Assembly: GCF_022869785.1 (NCBI RefSeq)
Contig: NZ_CP094997.1
Span: 1,116,001 to 1,180,000 of the forward strand
Source of the DNA: Dyadobacter chenwenxiniae
GTDB lineage: Bacteria > Bacteroidota > Bacteroidia > Cytophagales > Spirosomataceae
Length of the DNA: 64,000 bases
Direction of reading: 5' to 3'
The position numbers and the translations under genes are program-made. The notes beneath the pieces are model-generated. The model was given only the letters and a program-made list of their open reading frames with translations, did no database searches and had not been told where the DNA came from. Of the stretch, positions 62,743-64,000 are shown in pieces (the stretch's first letter is position 1; each line of letters begins with the position of its first letter).

Positions 62743-64000
62743 ATGAAAAACCTTCGAAATCGGTGCTTTTTGTTGCTCCTGACTTTGCTGAGTGCATTTT
62801 TGCCCCCAAAACATGTCAGCGCGCAGTCCAAGCCCAACATTGTGTTCATTCTCGCAGACGATCAGGGATGGGGCGATTTGAGCATTCATGGAAATACGAA
62901 TGTCAGCACGCCTAATATTGACAGGATCGGCCGGGAGGGTGCCCGCTTTTCGCGGTTTTATGTAGCGCCCTTGTGCGCGCCTACCCGGGCGGGGTTGCTG
63001 ACTGGCCGGTATCACTACCGGACGGGCGTCTGGGGAGTTTCCAGTTCGAAAGAATTTATGAACCTGGACGAGGTAACATTTGCCGACCTATTCAAAAAGG
63101 CAGGTTATGCGACGGGGGCTTTTGGGAAATGGCACAATGGAAGTCAGTATCCCTATCATCCGAATGGCCGCGGATTTGATGAATTCTATGGATTCCTGAG
63201 CGGACATTATGCCAATTATTTTAACACCATGCTCGATCACAATGGTGAGCCGGTACGCAGCAAGGGTTATATCACCGACGACCTGACCAACAAGGCCATT
63301 GCATTTATTGAACAGAACAAGGCGCAGCCTTTCGTGTGCTATGTGCCCTACAATGCGCCGCATTCGCCTTTTCAGGTTTCGGACAAGTATTATGACCGCG
63401 TGAAAGCGAAGCGAATTAATATGTTTAGTAAAAATAAAAGTGCTGAGGAGATTGAAGTGACGATTTCTGCACTGGCTATGTGTGAGAATATTGATGATAA
63501 TGTGGGTCGGATCCTGTCAAAACTTGATCAGCTTAAACTTTCGGACAATACCATTGTAATCTACATGACCGATAATGGACCGAACTCCTGGCGCTGGAAC
63601 GGAGATATGAAAGGTCGCAAAGGCATGGCAGACGAAGGTGGCGTGCGCGTGCCGTTTTTAATTCGCTGGCCTGGCAAAATTACAGCCGGCAAGGTCATCG
63701 ACGGCAATGCAGCTTACATTGACCTGCTCCCAACATTGACTGATCTTGCGGGGGTTTCATCTTCAGGAACAAAACCGCTCGATGGGATTAGTCTGAAACC
63801 CGTATTAACGGGAAAAATTCCGCAGGTTTCCGAGCGCGTACTTTTTACTTCAATCAATAAAAGCAGCAGCGTGCGAAAAGGAAGTTACCTGTTTTCCGGC
63901 GGCTCACTTTTTGACCTTCTCAAAGACTCTACCCAGCAAAATGACATTGCCCTAAAAGAGCCGGAACTGGCTAAAACACTCTCGGCGGCTCTGGAAAACT
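62743..64000 (+). CDS. Sulfatase (Cys-type), 3' end cut by the window
   Basis: 419 codons visible from the ATG at 62743, with no stop before the edge. The signal peptide is CFLLLLTLLSAFLPPKHVSAQ. Active-site motif CAPTRAGLLTGR with Cys78, and metal-site segments NIVFILADDQGWGDLSIHG and IVIYMTDNGPNSWRW. The open GKWHNGSQYPYHPNGRGFDEFYGF is typical of exo-acting sulfatases. It is the last of the four-gene sulfatase run and lies 57 bases after the broken one. Confidence 0.93.
   Translation, partial: MKNLRNRCFLLLLTLLSAFLPPKHVSAQSKPNIVFILADDQGWGDLSIHGNTNVSTPNIDRIGREGARFSRFYVAPLCAPTRAGLLTGRYHYRTGVWGVSSSKEFMNLDEVTFADLFKKAGYATGAFGKWHNGSQYPYHPNGRGFDEFYGFLSGHYANYFNTMLDHNGEPVRSKGYITDDLTNKAIAFIEQNKAQPFVCYVPYNAPHSPFQVSDKYYDRVKAKRINMFSKNKSAEEIEVTISALAMCENIDDNVGRILSKLDQLKLSDNTIVIYMTDNGPNSWRWNGDMKGRKGMADEGGVRVPFLIRWPGKITAGKVIDGNAAYIDLLPTLTDLAGVSSSGTKPLDGISLKPVLTGKIPQVSERVLFTSINKSSSVRKGSYLFSGGSLFDLLKDSTQQNDIALKEPELAKTLSAALEN

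Overview
The window reads as a chromosomal segment of a Bacteroidota organism, most likely Cytophagales close to Dyadobacter. The evidence is three SusC/SusD pairs, a FecI/FecR/SusC signalling unit, a hybrid sensor fused to an AraC regulator, a type IX secretion sorting domain, and Bacteroidota-type promoters (TAnnTTTG). The genus is inferred from protein style, since I could not run a search. I saw no tRNA, rRNA, CRISPR array or insertion sequence.

Layout. 1-4.0 kb: a sugar porter and a hybrid two-component sensor, with a 9-bp repeat in both promoters. 4.2-11.2 kb: ECF sigma factor, FecR anti-sigma factor, signalling SusC, and a SusD with a 1-base frameshift. 11.3-20.8 kb: small accessory genes (two VOC proteins, DUF4174, an amidase remnant, Crp/Fnr, AraC and HxlR regulators, two short-chain dehydrogenases, an ECF sigma/membrane-protein pair, a diheme cytochrome c and a ScyD-like propeller lipoprotein). 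21.1-24.9 kb: a propeller sensor kinase and its response regulator. 25-32.5 kb: surface and secreted proteins, including a Gly-X-Y repeat protein and a T9SS substrate. 32.5-40.6 kb: redox and detoxification genes (LLM flavin oxidoreductase, two zinc-type oxidoreductases, a haloalkane dehalogenase) with TetR, Crp/Fnr and AraC regulators.

40.7-64 kb is the most coherent part. Two SusC/SusD pairs and six sulfatases (one gutted by a deletion) surround a family 2A encapsulin operon: encapsulin shell, cysteine desulfurase with a 200-residue N-terminal extension, and serine O-acetyltransferase. The sulfatases could release sulfate from imported sulfated compounds, the acetyltransferase makes the cysteine precursor, and the caged desulfurase would take sulfur from cysteine inside a protein shell. 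The operon type is known. Its setting inside a sulfatase/SusCD island is the main thing to follow up.

At least eight genes are broken. Five 1-base frameshifts, in four genes, are all insertions in homopolymer runs, and two genes have large internal deletions. This points either to sequencing or assembly errors or to real decay, and it should be settled before reading anything into the pseudogenes.
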